Origin: Parasphingorhabdus flavimaris
GTDB taxonomy: Bacteria > Pseudomonadota > Alphaproteobacteria > Sphingomonadales > Sphingomonadaceae
Reading direction: 5' to 3'
DNA: 64,000 bases
NCBI RefSeq assembly: GCF_013371215.1
Contig: NZ_JABWMH010000004.1
Span: forward strand, 248,001 to 312,000
Positions within the stretch are counted from its first letter, which is position 1; each line of letters begins with the position of its first letter. Below the pieces are notes generated by a model, which saw only the letters and a list, made by a program, of their open reading frames with translations, searched no databases and had not been told where the DNA came from. Made by a program: the position numbers and the translations under genes. Below are positions 62,366-64,000 of this stretch, in pieces.

Positions 62366-63112
62366 TTAAATCGCGCCGACGGCTTTCAGCTTCGCGACCA
62401 GCGCATCGACGTCTTCGACCTTTTCACCGGCCTGGCGAACCGGCGGTTCGGTGACGGTGATGGTGGTGAGACGCGGGCTGATGTCGACGCCGTAATCGGC
62501 GGGGGTTTTCTCGTCCATCGGCTTCTTCTTTGCCTTCATGATATTCGGCAGCGAAGCATAGCGCGGTTCGTTGAGCCGCAGGTCGGTGGTGACCACGGCG
62601 GGCAGGTTCAGCTTGACCGTCTGCAGGCCGCCATCGATTTCCCGTTTGACGGTGATGGAGTCGCTGTCGAGTTCGACGGTGTTGGCAAAGGTGCCCTGGC
62701 CCCAGCCGAGCAGGGCTGCGAGCATCTGGCCGGTCTGGTTGCTGTCGTCATCGATCGCCTGCTTGCCGGTGATGACCAGCTTCGGTTGTTCTTCCTCGAC
62801 GATCTTGGCAAGGATCTTGGCAACGCCCAGTGGCTCGACTTCTTCGTCGGTTACGACGAGGATCGCGCGGTCTGCGCCCATGGCGAGCGCCGTGCGGAGG
62901 GTTTCCTGTGCCTTTTGCGGGCCAACCGAAACCGCGACGATTTCTTCTGCCTTGCCGGCCTCTTTCAGGCGGATGGCTTCCTCGACAGAGATTTCGTCAA
63001 ACGGGTTCATCGACATTTTTACATTGGCGAGATCGACGCCGCTGCCGTCGGATTTGACCCGCGGTTTTACGTTATAATCTATGACCCGTTTTACGGGCAC
63101 CAGGATTTTCAT
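62366..63112 (-). CDS. etfB: Electron transfer flavoprotein, beta subunit
   Basis: 248 aa. It starts [18 protein letters not shown] and contains [16 protein letters not shown], the AMP-binding/recognition region ([26 protein letters not shown]) and [20 protein letters not shown]. Forms the heterodimer with EtfA. Upstream, a 200-base gap with a palindromic repeat separates it from sucC. Confidence 0.97.
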   Translation of the reverse strand: MKILVPVKRVIDYNVKPRVKSDGSGVDLANVKMSMNPFDEISVEEAIRLKEAGKAEEIVAVSVGPQKAQETLRTALAMGADRAILVVTDEEVEPLGVAKILAKIVEEEQPKLVITGKQAIDDDSNQTGQMLAALLGWGQGTFANTVELDSDSITVKREIDGGLQTVKLNLPAVVTTDLRLNEPRYASLPNIMKAKKKPMDEKTPADYGVDISPRLTTITVTEPPVRQAGEKVEDVDALVAKLKAVGAI

Positions 63113-63218
63113 TGCTGTTTCCTCTTTTTAATTTCACTACGCGATTAACTTACGTTCACGTAAACGTCAAGTTTTTGCGCTGCGGTGCAGCATTTGCGAT
63201 TTTGCCACAAGGGCAGGT

Positions 63219-63291
63219 CCCGTTCGTACTGCGCTTGTCGAAGTACGGAATTACGCACTCCATCATCCTTCGACAGGCTCAGGACGAACGG
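63219..63291 (-). repeat. Palindromic repeat between sucC and etfB
   Basis: Outer arms CCGTTCGTACTGCGCTTGTC-GAAGTA and CCTTCGACAGGCTCAGGACG-AACGG; same family as 62281-62345 with a longer loop. No T-run on either strand. Confidence 0.85.
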
Positions 63292-63310
63292 CCTTTAATT
63301 TATCGTCCGT

Positions 63311-64000
63311 TCAGGCTGCTGCTTTAACCTGCGCAACAATCTTCTTTGCTGCATCGCCCAGATCATCGGCCGACACGATAGGCAGACCGCTATTGGCGAG
63401 GATTTCCTTGCCCTTCGCAACATTGGTGCCTTCCAGTCTAACGACCAGCGGCACATCCAGTTCCACTTCTTTCGCCGCGGCGACAATGCCCTCGGCGATG
63501 ATGTCGCATTTCATGATGCCGCCAAAGATGTTGACGAGAATGCCTTCGACCGCCGGATCGGCGAGGATGATCTTGAACGCGGATGTGACCTTTTCCTTGG
63601 TCGCGCCGCCGCCCACGTCGAGGAAGTTGGCAGGAAAAGCGCCGTTGAGCTTGATGATGTCCATCGTCGCCATTGCCAGACCGGCGCCATTGACCATGCA
63701 GCCGATATTGCCGTCGAGCTTGATATAGGCGAGATCGGATTTGCTGGCTTCGACTTCTGCCGGATCTTCTTCGGTTTCGTCACGCAGCGCGGCGATGTCG
63801 GGGTGACGCATCAGCGCGTTGCCGTCGAAGCTCATCTTGGTGTCGAGCACGATCAGCTGCTGGTCTTCGGTGACCACCAGCGGGTTGATTTCGACCATTT
63901 CGCAATCCATCGCGAGGAAGGCTTCGTAGAGTTTCTTGCCGAGCTTCTGCGCCTGCTTGTTGAGGTCGCCTTCCAGGCCCAGTGCAAAGGCCAGAGTGCG
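63311..64000 (-). CDS. sucC: Succinate--CoA ligase (ADP-forming) beta subunit, 3' part
   Basis: The open frame continues to the window edge (…[18 protein letters not shown] ahead of the internal Met at 63910), so the gene starts outside. Visible family blocks: [84 protein letters not shown] and [18 protein letters not shown]-cycle enzyme, partner of SucD. About 230 of some 400 residues are present. Confidence 0.95.
   Translation of the reverse strand, partial: RTLAFALGLEGDLNKQAQKLGKKLYEAFLAMDCEMVEINPLVVTEDQQLIVLDTKMSFDGNALMRHPDIAALRDETEEDPAEVEASKSDLAYIKLDGNIGCMVNGAGLAMATMDIIKLNGAFPANFLDVGGGATKEKVTSAFKIILADPAVEGILVNIFGGIMKCDIIAEGIVAAAKEVELDVPLVVRLEGTNVAKGKEILANSGLPIVSADDLGDAAKKIVAQVKAAA

Noticed and set aside
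1-64000. CRISPR array
   Set aside because: No regularly spaced short direct repeats were seen; the repeats found are palindromes with irregular spacing, and no cas genes are present.

Overview
The window looks like chromosomal DNA of a sphingomonad alphaproteobacterium (Sphingopyxis, Sphingorhabdus or Parasphingorhabdus type). This rests on gene content recalled from those families, not on a search: a short GltX, an EipA/DUF1134 protein, a SufR-BCDS-T-A operon with a short SufD, DUF3604-PpiC-HupE/UreJ neighbours, and the palindromic intergenic repeats typical of the group.

Layout. 1-16.4 kb is housekeeping: the start of an MFS transporter, prfC, pheT-pheS, rplT-rpmI, an AraC-type regulator with hisN and a small DsbB-like protein, prs, nadE-gltX, then tonB (behind a Zur-like palindrome), a small membrane protein, ribD, ribE, an EipA-like envelope protein and tRNA-Ser(GCT). 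16.5-39.3 kb is an accessory, more AT-rich polysaccharide locus. It has export genes (Wza-like, Wzc-like), a PglC-like phosphoglycosyl transferase with PglD-like and PglE-like partners, wecB-wecC for UDP-ManNAc uronate, two glycosyltransferases, a methyltransferase, a Wzx-like flippase, a Wzy-like polymerase, an O-antigen-ligase-like protein, a fused dehydrogenase/oxidoreductase and a heparinase II/III-like lyase. Two decayed insertion sequences lie inside it. A 17-base copy of the tRNA-Ser 3' end recurs at 39.3 kb, so the locus may be a genomic island bounded by att-like repeats. Just inside that edge lies a decayed copy of the AtuA/TIGR03084 gene pair that is intact at 44-46.6 kb.

39.6-43.3 kb is a three-gene cassette: a TIR-membrane-TPR protein, an unknown protein, and a TPR protein with a SLOG-like Rossmann segment and what looks like a catalytically dead class III cyclase domain. 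This is the best candidate here for an undescribed signalling or defence system. 43.3-48 kb holds a VOC-AtuA-TIGR03084-Crp operon divergent from an SDR gene. 48-54 kb holds HupE/UreJ, PpiC, DUF3604 and a DUF885 peptidase, followed by a structured terminator region. 54-55 kb has a second AraC-type regulator.

55-61.3 kb is the SUF iron-sulfur operon (Rrf2 regulator, sufB, sufC, sufD, sufS, sufT, sufA). Palindromic repeats of several families occur at or near its gene junctions. Three copies of one 72-74 bp palindrome are translated as part of SufR, SufS and SufT, and another repeat supplies the apparent ribosome binding site of sufD. 61.3-64 kb holds etfA, etfB and the 3' part of sucC on the minus strand.
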